Assembly: GCA_023418925.1 (NCBI GenBank)
Contig: JAEZYS010000016.1
Span: 62,001 to 126,000 of the forward strand
Source: Bacillota bacterium
Lineage (GTDB): Bacteria; Bacillota; Clostridia; Oscillospirales; Ruminococcaceae
Direction: 5' to 3'
DNA length: 64,000 nucleotides
A program made the translations under genes and the position numbers. Positions 8,758-15,996 of the stretch are shown here, piece after piece (positions within the stretch are counted from its first letter, which is position 1; the number at the start of each line of letters is the position of its first letter). The notes beneath the pieces are model-generated. The model was given only the letters and a program-made list of their open reading frames with translations, was not told where the DNA came from and did no database searches.

Positions 8758-9402
8758 TTATATTGCTTCTAAATCTTCAAACCGAATTTGTGATTTTTCG
8801 TTCTCAAGACGTTCTGTTGCTTTATCAAAAAATTCTTTATCAAGTTCTGATCCTACATATGTAAATCCCATTTGATAACAAGCAATTAAGGATGACGCTG
8901 ATCCAACATGTGTGTCAAGTATTATGTCTCCTTCTTGAGCATATTTCTTTAAAAGCCAACGATAAAGTGCAACAGGCTTTTGTGTTGGATGTATCCTATT
9001 GGGTTCTGCATTTATGCTACCGAAATACGGATAATCAAAAACTTTTGCAGGTTTTTCAAACGATGTCCAAGCATATTCACAATCTGAATAGTTATTTAAC
9101 GGTTGATGTTTAAACCAACAAACAAAGCATCTGCACTTTGGCATTGCAAAATAATTTCCTCCCCATATGATTTGATTCTTAGAAACTCTAAATAACTCTG
9201 AAAAGTACTGCTTGTTAGGAACAGCATTATTTGCTTTTGAAATGTCCCCATATTTTGATAAATGCCCATGATTTTTTTTAAGTCCTTTGATTCCATACGG
9301 TGGATCTACAATTGCTAAATCAAAATATTTATCAGGAAATTCTTTCATCAACTCCATACAATCCATGTTGTAGAGCTTGTTTATTTCAATCACTATTTTC
9401 AC
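8758..9402 (-). CDS. Phage DNA methyltransferase (adenine/cytosine-N type)
   Basis: A 214-aa S-adenosylmethionine-dependent amino-methyltransferase. The catalytic motif IV VDPPYGIKG is near residue 33, and the SAM-binding region comes at the C-terminus as ILDTHVGSASSLIACYQMGF followed by VGSELD, giving the beta-class order (IV before I). Motif I has THVGSAS where DPFxGSG is more usual, a variant also familiar in Firmicutes phage enzymes. It lacks a partner restriction gene, so it probably protects phage DNA or regulates. The start is GTG at 9402, or the GTG nine bases downstream. Confidence 0.88.
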   Translation of the reverse strand: MKIVIEINKLYNMDCMELMKEFPDKYFDLAIVDPPYGIKGLKKNHGHLSKYGDISKANNAVPNKQYFSELFRVSKNQIIWGGNYFAMPKCRCFVCWFKHQPLNNYSDCEYAWTSFEKPAKVFDYPYFGSINAEPNRIHPTQKPVALYRWLLKKYAQEGDIILDTHVGSASSLIACYQMGFTYVGSELDKEFFDKATERLENEKSQIRFEDLEAI

Positions 9403-9433
9403 CGCCTAATTAAATATTGTTATAAATGTAATT

Positions 9434-9715
9434 CTAAATTTTAATTGCATTGACTATCTCTGTAAATCTTGCCTTATCCCCGTCCATTCCTGGATAAACA
9501 AATTCCTGTTTATATATCTTTTTATATAGCTTTGCCACATGTCTGATAAGCTTGTCCTCAAAGTCCAAACGTTCTTTGTCTCCTGGAGGATAATGCAGAG
9601 GAATGTTGTTTTTCTCACGATATTTTTTATACAGCTTGCTGACATTCTCATTGTCAACAACATTAAGCTTATATCCGTACTTTGCGAAAGCCCACGCTGT
9701 TGCAAAAGCTGTCAT
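9434..9715 (-). CDS. Phage hypothetical protein, 93 aa
   Basis: A 93-aa soluble protein rich in Lys and Tyr (SKLYKKYREKNN, KLYKKIYKQEF). It begins inside the stop of the upstream gene with an ATGA overlap, which supports that it is real and translationally coupled. I do not recognise a family. It lies in the early region between a DNA-binding-like protein and the methyltransferase. Confidence 0.6.
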   Translation of the reverse strand: MTAFATAWAFAKYGYKLNVVDNENVSKLYKKYREKNNIPLHYPPGDKERLDFEDKLIRHVAKLYKKIYKQEFVYPGMDGDKARFTEIVNAIKI

Positions 9716-10281
9716 GGCCTTACCTCTGGTGTTTTATACATTGCATGTTCCATTAATGCATTGAGGTCATAGCTATGGGAATTGTCCTGCTTTTCTGCAA
9801 CCTTGACACCGTCATGCAGAAATTTTCTTATAGTAAGGTTATAATCCTTGTAGGTCTTTCCATGTTGTTGACAGTATTCATCAACAGCCCTGATTCCTGC
9901 CTCTGCTTGACCTGCTCCGTATGTATCAACAAGTTTGCTATACTGCTCTTTTGTGAGAAGTACATGCTGATATTCACCGTATTTGTTGCACTCTACCTGT
10001 GCCTTTGGTGCAGGTTTTTCTATGCTTGAAAGTTTTGCAGGCTTGTCCGCTTTTATAAGCTTGTCTGCAAGTTCAAGAGCATGGCTGATAACTTCATCCG
10101 CCTGCTTCAATCTATTTTCAGTTTCAGTATGCTTGATTGTTAAGAACTTTTTCTTCATGACTTCCGCCATGAGAGCAACCTTTGCAGCCTCCTGAAGCAA
10201 AGCCTCTGCCTCTTGCGGAGAAGTTGCAGGATTGCAGTTCTTGCACCGTTCTGCAAACTCATTCAAAGTTACTATTTCCAT
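9712..10281 (-). CDS. Phage early protein with C-terminal replication-type domain
   Basis: A 189-aa protein. Residues about 15-75 are helical and Lys/Glu-rich (QEAEALLQEAAKVALMAEVM). The C-terminal part, KYGEYQHVLLTKEQYSKLVD then HGKTYKDYNLTIRKFLHDG, resembles a short domain often found at the end of phage replication-initiation proteins. Here the usual DNA-binding part is absent, so the function is uncertain. It is translationally coupled to the next gene by an ATGA overlap. Confidence 0.6.
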   Translation of the reverse strand: MEIVTLNEFAERCKNCNPATSPQEAEALLQEAAKVALMAEVMKKKFLTIKHTETENRLKQADEVISHALELADKLIKADKPAKLSSIEKPAPKAQVECNKYGEYQHVLLTKEQYSKLVDTYGAGQAEAGIRAVDEYCQQHGKTYKDYNLTIRKFLHDGVKVAEKQDNSHSYDLNALMEHAMYKTPEVRP

Positions 10282-10333
10282 AACACACCTGCATTTCTTC
10301 CAGATATCTAAAATAATACTTGACCTTTATATA

Positions 10334-10570
10334 CTAATATGGTATACTTTTATTGGGTTCAATTATGTGCTGAGCTTGCAACATCACCTTCTGTTGCAGG
10401 CTCTTTTTTATTCTCTTTTTCCTTGGCCGTCTTTTATTACAGTTTTCAGCAGGACAATCCCTTTTCTCCCCTGTCAAAAGCATGTAGTGACAGCCATGTA
10501 TGCCGTAAGTTGAACCACTCATAGATCTCCAGTAATAACAGCCTTTACATGTCTTTGCCACTACCTTCAC
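10334..10570 (-). CDS. Small cysteine-rich phage protein
   Basis: A 78-aa protein with CKGCYYWRSM, HGCHYMLLTGEKRDCP and CNKRRPRKK, a pattern of Cys pairs seen in many Firmicutes phage early proteins and likely to bind zinc. A very basic tail follows. The start is a GTG at 10570. It overlaps the end of the upstream small membrane protein gene by 26 nt. Function unknown; nucleic-acid binding is a guess from the basic tail. Confidence 0.6.
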   Translation of the reverse strand: MKVVAKTCKGCYYWRSMSGSTYGIHGCHYMLLTGEKRDCPAENCNKRRPRKKRIKKSLQQKVMLQAQHIIEPNKSIPY

Positions 10571-10736
10571 CTACTTTTAGAAGTCCTGCTTTAATACCCG
10601 AAATCACCATAACTATGTAATTTACCAATCCTAACATTAAGCAAGTCCATCCGTTAATTGTCCCCTTGTCCATTGCTCCTACTATGAAAATTATTGCGAA
10701 TATGCAGAATATAAATATTATTTTATGTATCATCAT
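10545..10736 (-). CDS. Small phage membrane protein
   Basis: A 63-aa protein with two predicted membrane segments (IIFIFCIFAIIFIVGAM and TCLMLGLVNYIVMVISGI) and a short Gly/Lys tail. GGGAGG lies 5 nt before the first of two ATG codons. No family recognised. It is in the early operon between the excisionase-like gene and a cysteine-rich protein. Confidence 0.6.
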   Translation of the reverse strand: MMIHKIIFIFCIFAIIFIVGAMDKGTINGWTCLMLGLVNYIVMVISGIKAGLLKVGEGSGKDM

Positions 10737-10853
10737 TCTGACCTCCCTTGCTCAAGTAAAGGCTATATTCTCATGCTTGCTTGTATGCTAAGCTTACCGC
10801 TTTTATTTTTGTCTTATTTTCGTTGCTCTTTCCTAATTAACTGCACCTATTAT

Positions 10854-11057
10854 TCAATCACATAAGCAAAATTCTTTAAGCTTGTCCCGTGGTATGCGCC
10901 ACATATCACCAATTTTTACTGCGGGAAGGTCTCCAGCTTGACACATTTTGCGGATCAGGCTTGTACTACAACCGAGTAAATGAGCTGCGTATGGTGGATC
11001 TAAAACAACAGGAAGATTGTCCCAATGATAAACAAAATCTGGTCTTTTCTTTTTCAT
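10854..11057 (-). CDS. Excisionase-like helix-turn-helix protein
   Basis: A 67-aa protein carrying a MerR/excisionase-type winged helix: YAAHLLGCSTSLIRKMCQAGDLPAVKIGDMWRIPRDKLKEF. This fold is shared by Xis proteins and by helix-turn-helix domains of the excisionase family, so it is the best candidate in the window for the directionality factor of the integrase at 16580. AAAGGAGA is 7-8 nt before the ATG at 11057, which decides the start over longer in-frame options. Confidence 0.72.
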   Translation of the reverse strand: MKKKRPDFVYHWDNLPVVLDPPYAAHLLGCSTSLIRKMCQAGDLPAVKIGDMWRIPRDKLKEFCLCD

Positions 11058-11085
11058 AGTCATTCTCCTTTTCGTCCGATAAGAT

Positions 11086-11301
11086 TTAAATGATTTTGAT
11101 ACTATATGTACCGTTTTGGTATTCCATTGAAACATCAAGCGCATCAACTATTTTTTCAGCTATGCGCCTGCTCTCGTTTGCACCAGACATGAAGCATTTA
11201 ATTGTACTTTCAGGAATGTTAGAAAGTACAGAAAGTTGAGAATATGTCATCTTTTTTTCTTTCAGCAAATCTTTAACACTATGTCTAAAAATACCAAACA
11301 T
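11086..11301 (-). CDS. Cro-like XRE-family regulator
   Basis: A 71-aa single-domain protein with a lambda-repressor-type helix-turn-helix (MTYSQLSVLSNIPESTIKCF). It is the first gene of the leftward unit and diverges from the CI-like repressor at 11544 across a 242-nt operator region, the classic arrangement of a lysogeny switch. AAAGGAGGG lies directly upstream. Confidence 0.82.
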   Translation of the reverse strand: MFGIFRHSVKDLLKEKKMTYSQLSVLSNIPESTIKCFMSGANESRRIAEKIVDALDVSMEYQNGTYSIKII

Positions 11302-11543
11302 TATAGCCCTCCTTTAATTGATTTGTAGAAAATACAAATTACTGATTGACAAAAGTTGATATTTCTGATACTATTAGGTTGCATCAAGTTTATATTTTAT
11401 AAACTCTCTATTAGTACCCATTGCGTGGTTGTGATTTTATCAACTGTATGTGCATATTATAGTTTATAAAACCTCAACTGTCAATAGGTTTAGTTGATGT
11501 TTCACCAACTTTATTTATTCTTAACAAAGAATGTGGGGTTTTT
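11302..11543. promoter_or_regulatory. Divergent lysogeny-switch operator region
   Basis: The gap between cro-like and cI-like genes contains repeated half-sites of AGTTGAT or its complement: 11354-11360, 11439-11445, 11473-11479 (CTCAACT) and 11492-11498. The best site is the palindrome GTTGATG-ttt-CACCAAC at 11493-11509, and another pair spans 11473-11498. These are candidate operators for the two XRE regulators. A TATTAT at 11455-11460 could be the -10 of the repressor promoter. Half-sites are seen; protein binding is inferred. Confidence 0.6.
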
Positions 11544-11891
11544 ATGTCTGAAATTAACAAAATTATTGAACTCTTAAATAAGCAAGGCAAAACTCAAAAA
11601 GAATTAACTGATTATCTTGGACTTGATAAAAGTACCTTTTCTGCCTGGAAGGCAAACAAAAGCCAATCTTATAAAAAATACCTCAAAGAGATTTCTTACT
11701 TTCTTAATGTATCCCCAAATTATCTACTTGGTGATGATAATGACTCTGAACTGCCAACTGAAATTAATAGCAATAACAATGTAAAATTTGCTCTTTTCGG
11801 AACTGCTGAAGTTGATGATGATATTTACGAACAAGTAAAGGCTTTTGCAAAATTCGCTTTGAATTCAAAAAAAGAAAAAAAAGATAAGTAA
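11544..11891 (+). CDS. CI-like phage repressor, XRE family
   Basis: A 115-aa protein with an N-terminal XRE helix-turn-helix (KTQKELTDYLGLDKSTFSAWK, residues about 16-36, and SPNYLLGDD at about 63) and a short acidic, Lys-ended C-terminus. It lacks a LexA-type autocleavage domain, so induction probably depends on the ImmA-type protease encoded next, as in ICEBs1 and phi105. GGGG precedes the ATG. Confidence 0.82.
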   Translation: MSEINKIIELLNKQGKTQKELTDYLGLDKSTFSAWKANKSQSYKKYLKEISYFLNVSPNYLLGDDNDSELPTEINSNNNVKFALFGTAEVDDDIYEQVKAFAKFALNSKKEKKDK

Positions 11892-11937
11892 GCCTTTCCA
11901 CATCTATAATAATACTGACCACATGAGGACTTAATTT

Positions 11938-12348
11938 ATGACTACTATTGAAAAACTGTACATAATTGCAGATAACAATAATATTCCAGTTTTTAATGTT
12001 TCCTTAAAAGGATTAGCGGCACTTTCAGTAACAGACGATTTATGCTATGCAATAGGTATTGACTATGCGCAAATTAAGAACTCCGCAGATGAAAGAGTTA
12101 AGCTATCGCACGAACTTGGTCATTGCTTGAATGGAGCATTTTATAATATTTATTCAAGGTTTGATTGCGTTGCAAAATGCGAATACAAGGCTGACAAATG
12201 GGCAATAAAAAAGCTGTTACCACAAGATGATGTGATAACAGCAATTAATAAGGGTTATACAGAAGTATGGCAGCTTGCAGAATATTTTGACGTAACGGAA
12301 GAATTAGTGAAGAAAGCTTTTTGGATCTATTTTGATAAGCAAGTTTAA
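11938..12348 (+). CDS. ImmA/IrrE-family metallopeptidase
   Basis: A 136-aa zinc protease with HELGH at residues 58-62 and the downstream acidic ligand in CEYKADKWA (Glu82). Proteins of this family cleave the adjacent XRE repressor to derepress the element. The C-terminal 24 codons (12274-12348) matter for the neighbourhood, because diverged copies of them recur at 15099 and 15925. Followed at 12351 by the first copy of the shared leader sequence. Confidence 0.88.
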   Translation: MTTIEKLYIIADNNNIPVFNVSLKGLAALSVTDDLCYAIGIDYAQIKNSADERVKLSHELGHCLNGAFYNIYSRFDCVAKCEYKADKWAIKKLLPQDDVITAINKGYTEVWQLAEYFDVTEELVKKAFWIYFDKQV

Positions 12349-12374
12349 TTGACAGCTTAGGGGGACGTTTTATT

Positions 12375-13556
12375 ATGACATCAAAAAAGGTTAAAATATC
12401 AGCTTTGATTTATGGTAGTGTTGCATTACTTTTTTGTTTATTTGAATTGATAGCATTTTTTATTATTGTTCCTATTTATTTTTCTGATTTTATATACAAC
12501 CTTAAATTTTCTTTTTGTTGCATAATTAATATTTATTTTACCATTTTTCCTGTATTCATATTACTTTGTATAAGCAAGATTTATGACCATATTGAAAATA
12601 AAGAAAACAGTATATGTAAAAAAAGTTCTTTTATAAATTATGTTGTATCAAAGACAACTTCTAAGAACTTGAAAATAGTTGCTTTAATTAATATAATTGT
12701 TTCATTTATTTTTATGATAATATCCGAAAAACTATTTGGTGACATTTTCACTTTAGAGACATTTATTAAAACAACAATAGAAGTTGTATTTTACTACATG
12801 TCTTGGCCAGCATTTTTTTCAATTGTACTATTAGCAGTTTCATTTGTTTTAAATAATTTTGAAAAGAATGAGGAAATAGGTAAAAATTATAGTAAGATTA
12901 TAATATTTACTATCATTTATGGTATAACAGCTTTAATTTATTGTATTTATAAAATAATACTAAGCTATACTGAAACCATACATCTTTTACAAAATTATCC
13001 TGACGAAATTTTGAGATTTATAGTAAGCATATTATTTAATTTGTATTTAGCTTTTATGCCTACTATTGTTTTACTTAGCATGTGCAAGATTTTTAAGAAT
13101 AATAAAATAATTGATAATGAACATTACTCAGCTAACAAAGATCTTAAGATTTTAAAAGCTAATATGCCAGATAAAAACACATCAGAACAAAATCAATCCG
13201 AGCAATGTAAAGGAAATTCTTTTTTAAATTCGATATTTAACTTTATTTCTTATAATCATTTAGAAGTTATTTCCTTAATAAATATAATTATTGCATTTTT
13301 ATATGGTTTTCACATAACAATATCATCTACGAACGAAATAAGTAATTATTCTGATGAATTTAATTTTGGTTTATCATTAGTATCATTTCTTGTATGCTTT
13401 TTTGAAAATTTTGTTCGATTAATTCGATTGCCAATATATTTTACAATACTATTTTTTATCATATCGGATGAATTAAAACACTATGAAAATAAAGATAAAT
13501 CTATTTTAAACAATTCTAATCAGGAAATAACTGAAGATAGATATAAAATGAATTAA
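12375..13556 (+). CDS. Prophage polytopic membrane protein with internal duplication
   Basis: A 393-aa AT-rich gene for a protein with roughly eight to ten hydrophobic segments. The two halves resemble one another: ALIYGSVALLFCLFELI with FPVFILLCISKIY and KNLKIVALINIIVSFIFMI in the first, against TIIYGITALIYCIYKII with MPTIVLLSMCKIF and NHLEVISLINIIIAFLYGF in the second. A hydrophilic linker rich in Asn, Glu and Gln lies between. No family recognised. As a membrane protein next to the immunity genes it could act in superinfection exclusion or host conversion, by inference. Confidence 0.75.
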   Translation: MTSKKVKISALIYGSVALLFCLFELIAFFIIVPIYFSDFIYNLKFSFCCIINIYFTIFPVFILLCISKIYDHIENKENSICKKSSFINYVVSKTTSKNLKIVALINIIVSFIFMIISEKLFGDIFTLETFIKTTIEVVFYYMSWPAFFSIVLLAVSFVLNNFEKNEEIGKNYSKIIIFTIIYGITALIYCIYKIILSYTETIHLLQNYPDEILRFIVSILFNLYLAFMPTIVLLSMCKIFKNNKIIDNEHYSANKDLKILKANMPDKNTSEQNQSEQCKGNSFLNSIFNFISYNHLEVISLINIIIAFLYGFHITISSTNEISNYSDEFNFGLSLVSFLVCFFENFVRLIRLPIYFTILFFIISDELKHYENKDKSILNNSNQEITEDRYKMN

Positions 13557-13579
13557 TGACAACTTAGGAGGACAGAATT

Positions 13580-14134
13580 ATGAAAAAGGTAACTATTTTC
13601 TTATTGACTTTATGTATGTTTCTTGCAGGCTGTTCTGCTACAGGAAATTCACAAACAGAACAGATAGAATATGATTTTAGAAATGTAAATTGGGGAATGA
13701 CTTTAGAAGAAGTTATTGACTCTGAAGGAAGAGAACCAGATAATACTTTAGGCAAATCGGACTTTATAGAGTATGAAGATGTAATGTTTGAGGATTTACT
13801 TCCAATGAAACTAACGTACGACTTTAACAGTTCACATTTATTCGCTGCAGGATATAGTATGAATTTCTATATTAAAGATGATAATTCTGATTATTTACTT
13901 GAAAAAGTAACTCAAATACAAAATAAGATTACTGAAAAATATAATGAACCCGTTTCCATTATGAGTACATTACCAGAAAAAATAGTTAAATCTGACCGTA
14001 TATTTTATACTGTTCTTTGGGAATCTGATAATACTGTAATAAAATTACAGCTCAATAAAAAAACAGAGACAAGAGAAGCAATCGTAACAATTAATTATAC
14101 ATGTAAAAGTGATATAGATTCAAAGGAAGAATAA
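13580..14134 (+). CDS. Prophage lipoprotein, DFRN-xx-WGM family, copy 1
   Basis: A 184-aa predicted lipoprotein with lipobox FLAGCSATG. The mature part starts with a motif shared by four genes here: YDFRNVNWGMTLEEVIDSEG, then a DVMFEDLLPMKLTYDF block and a C-terminal VLWESDNTVIKLQLNKK region. The motif resembles the opening of small secreted Firmicutes domains of unknown function. It is closest to copy 4 at 15997 (same EGREPD/EGKEPD, DLLPM and TLPEKI/TLPDEI segments). Leader repeat 7 nt upstream. Confidence 0.82.
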   Translation: MKKVTIFLLTLCMFLAGCSATGNSQTEQIEYDFRNVNWGMTLEEVIDSEGREPDNTLGKSDFIEYEDVMFEDLLPMKLTYDFNSSHLFAAGYSMNFYIKDDNSDYLLEKVTQIQNKITEKYNEPVSIMSTLPEKIVKSDRIFYTVLWESDNTVIKLQLNKKTETREAIVTINYTCKSDIDSKEE

Positions 14135-14159
14135 TATATTACAATTACTGTTACATTAA

Positions 14160-14182
14160 TTAAGAAGGCTTTTGGGATCTAA
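14160..14182 (+). pseudogene. Short degenerate relic of immA 3' end
   Basis: The run TTAAGAAGGCTTTTGGGATCTA matches the region of immA encoding KKAFWIY (near 12310-12332), with one base lost that breaks the frame. It precedes copy 2 of the DFRN-xx-WGM family. Shorter and weaker than the relics at 15099 and 15925. Confidence 0.55.
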
Positions 14183-14216
14183 AACAAGTATGATGAACAA
14201 CTTAGGGGGACAACGT

Positions 14217-14966
14217 ATGTTTTGTGAACATTGCGGACAGAAAATTAAAGGGAGGTATTGCGAAGGCTGTGGTTATGATAACGACCCACAAGATATATAT
14301 AATTATGAAACAGGAAATCTAAAGTACAAACCGAAAACAACAAGTCCTATGCCTACATGGGTAAAAGTTTTGTTAGTAATTTTTGTATTAGGTACTGTTG
14401 GTAAACTGGGATCATATGTCGTTAACAATGAAATAAGGCCTACAGATCTAGACAACCCTGATGTTCCCGTAGCTGTTTTCACTGCTGAAGAAGCAGAAAA
14501 TTCAACTTCATCAACAACTGATTTTTCATTTCGCAATACATACTGGGGAATGTCTATGGATGAATTAATATCTGTGGAAGATGGAGAAGCAGATAAAAAG
14601 TCTGATGATTATTGCGTATATAATAATTTTAAATATGATGAAGATTTTACTGCTAATCTTATATACTTATTTGATGATGATGAGTTATATGCAATATCTT
14701 TAAGAAAAAATTATACGGTAGATAAGTATGAAGAATGCATGCAACAACATTCAAATCTGATGCAAAAAATGATATTATCATATGGTGCTTGGAATACGGA
14801 AGAATCAAATCAAGTAATTCAAAACTCTGATGACATTATAAGAAATTCTACATGGTTAGTTCCAGATACATCAATTAATCTTGTAGTCAGAGAGGAAAAG
14901 GATGGGGATGAGGTAACCCTGTATTTGATGTTCATTGATAAGAACACGGATATAGCAGTAGAATAA
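14217..14966 (+). CDS. Zinc-ribbon membrane protein, DFRN-xx-WGM family, copy 2
   Basis: A 249-aa protein from the ATG at 14217, fixed by the leader repeat. It starts with a zinc ribbon (MFCEHCGQKIKGRYCEGCG), has one membrane segment (VKVLLVIFVLGTVGKLGSYV, residues about 50-70), a low-complexity Ser/Thr linker, then the family domain FSFRNTYWGMSMDELISVE. Unlike its relatives it replaces the lipoprotein signal with a cytoplasmic zinc ribbon plus an anchor, so the same outer domain is displayed by a different module. Confidence 0.8.
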   Translation: MFCEHCGQKIKGRYCEGCGYDNDPQDIYNYETGNLKYKPKTTSPMPTWVKVLLVIFVLGTVGKLGSYVVNNEIRPTDLDNPDVPVAVFTAEEAENSTSSTTDFSFRNTYWGMSMDELISVEDGEADKKSDDYCVYNNFKYDEDFTANLIYLFDDDELYAISLRKNYTVDKYEECMQQHSNLMQKMILSYGAWNTEESNQVIQNSDDIIRNSTWLVPDTSINLVVREEKDGDEVTLYLMFIDKNTDIAVE

Positions 14967-14992
14967 AATTGACAACTTAGGAGGACATAATT

Positions 14993-15115
14993 ATGATTGG
15001 ACTTCTTTTATTTTTAATTATATTAGCTGTTTTCTTGTGTTGGTGCAGTATTTTTTTAAATAAAACAACTAAAATAACACCTACTTGGTTAAATGTAACT
15101 AACAGAATATTTTAA
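14993..15115 (+). CDS. 40-aa membrane peptide in prophage cargo block
   Basis: This small gene has the shared leader repeat 7 nt upstream, the best reason to believe it. It starts MIGLLLFLIILAVFLCWC, a single membrane segment, followed by a short Thr/Asn-rich tail. Its stop lies inside the immA relic that begins at 15099, so the tail seems to be a truncated remnant joined to the relic in another frame. It may be a small membrane protein or the stump of a larger cassette gene. Confidence 0.5.
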   Translation: MIGLLLFLIILAVFLCWCSIFLNKTTKITPTWLNVTNRIF

Positions 15116-15173
15116 CGTAACAGAAGAATTAGTGAAGAAGGCTATTTGGATCTATTTCGATAAACAAATTTAA
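15099..15173 (+). pseudogene. Relic of an immA-like 3' end (24 codons plus stop)
   Basis: The 75 nt align base for base with the immA end at 12274-12348 with 66 identities, and still read in frame as LTEYFNVTEELVKKAIWIY then FDKQI and a stop. The codon just before is TAA in that frame, so no longer gene exists. Because it differs at 9 positions it came from a related element rather than a fresh copy of the gene here. Confidence 0.88.
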
Positions 15174-15197
15174 TTTACAACTTAGGGGGACGTAAAT

Positions 15198-15908
15198 ATG
15201 AAGAAAGCAATTATATTCTTATCAGTTTTATGTATGCTTCTTGCAGGCTGTTCTGCTTCTGGAAATTCTCAAACGGAAACAACAGAAACAGAAGAAACAA
15301 CCTCTATAGAAACAACTACAGAATTGACAACAGTAACAACTACAGAAGTAACAACAAAAGCAACTACTGAAACAACCACAGTTACAACAGTAGAAACAGA
15401 GCCGATAAACTACGATTTCAGAAATATATCTTGGGGAATGACTATTGAAGAAGTCCGTGCAAGTGAATCCCAGCAACCTTCCGGGGAAGATGATGAAACT
15501 CTTATATATGATAATGTAGATGTTGGGGGCTTTGATGCAACATTAGTATATTTCTTCTCTAATGATAGCCTATTCAGTGGCGGCTATTTTATTGAAGATA
15601 ATGAACATACGAATCAAAATCTATATATTGACGATTATAATTCACTAAAGGAAAAGTACACACAAAAATATGGAGATCCAATTACAGATGATATTACATG
15701 GTTTGATGACTTGTATAAAGATAGTCCTTCTGATTATGGACTTGCTATAGCTGTAGGAGACTTGGCTTATTATGCAGAATGGGAATATGAAGGCACAAGC
15801 ATAAAAATGTTGTTATCCGGAGACAATTATGAAATAGAGCCTATTATGATTGTATATTCAGATAAAAATTTTGATAATTCTACAGTTGAAAATAACAATG
15901 GTATTTGA
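15198..15908 (+). CDS. Prophage lipoprotein with Thr-rich linker, DFRN-xx-WGM family, copy 3
   Basis: A 236-aa predicted lipoprotein (lipobox LLAGCSASG). A Thr/Glu-rich linker of about 45 residues, made of repeated ACA/ACT and GAA codons, spaces the folded part from the membrane. The domain begins INYDFRNISWGMTIEEVRASE. Its signal peptide is nearly that of copy 1 (KKAIIFLSVLCMLLAGCSA against KKVTIFLLTLCMFLAGCSA), while the domain is more diverged. Exposed on the outer face of the membrane. Confidence 0.82.
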   Translation: MKKAIIFLSVLCMLLAGCSASGNSQTETTETEETTSIETTTELTTVTTTEVTTKATTETTTVTTVETEPINYDFRNISWGMTIEEVRASESQQPSGEDDETLIYDNVDVGGFDATLVYFFSNDSLFSGGYFIEDNEHTNQNLYIDDYNSLKEKYTQKYGDPITDDITWFDDLYKDSPSDYGLAIAVGDLAYYAEWEYEGTSIKMLLSGDNYEIEPIMIVYSDKNFDNSTVENNNGI

Positions 15909-15924
15909 TTGAATTTTAATAAAT

Positions 15925-15972
15925 AAATTAGTAAAGAAGGCTATTTGGAACTATTTCGATAAACAAATTTAA
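15925..15972 (+). pseudogene. Second relic of an immA-like 3' end
   Basis: In frame this reads KLVKKAIWNYFDKQI then a stop, the same ending as the relic at 15099 (one residue different), again joined to the leader repeat and followed by a family gene. It is shorter at the 5' side. Confidence 0.85.
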
Positions 15973-15996
15973 TTTACAACTTAGGGGGACGTTTTT

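Larger units (their letters stand above)
12351..15990 (+). repeat. Six-copy leader repeat ACAACTTAGGRGGAC in the prophage cargo block
   Basis: A near-identical 15-16 nt sequence ending in the ribosome binding site precedes each cargo gene, 6-9 nt before its ATG. Copies are at 12351-12366 (one change), 13558-13573, 14195-14211, 14971-14986, 15176-15191 and 15975-15990. Conservation reaches 5' of the Shine-Dalgarno core (ACAACTTA), so it is more than a shared binding site. It may be a recombination seam between gene cassettes. Confidence 0.85.

Noticed and set aside
15280..15400. Repeated ACA/ACT/GAA units looking like a small repeat array
   Set aside because: It encodes the Thr/Glu-rich linker of a lipoprotein; no spacers, so it is not CRISPR.
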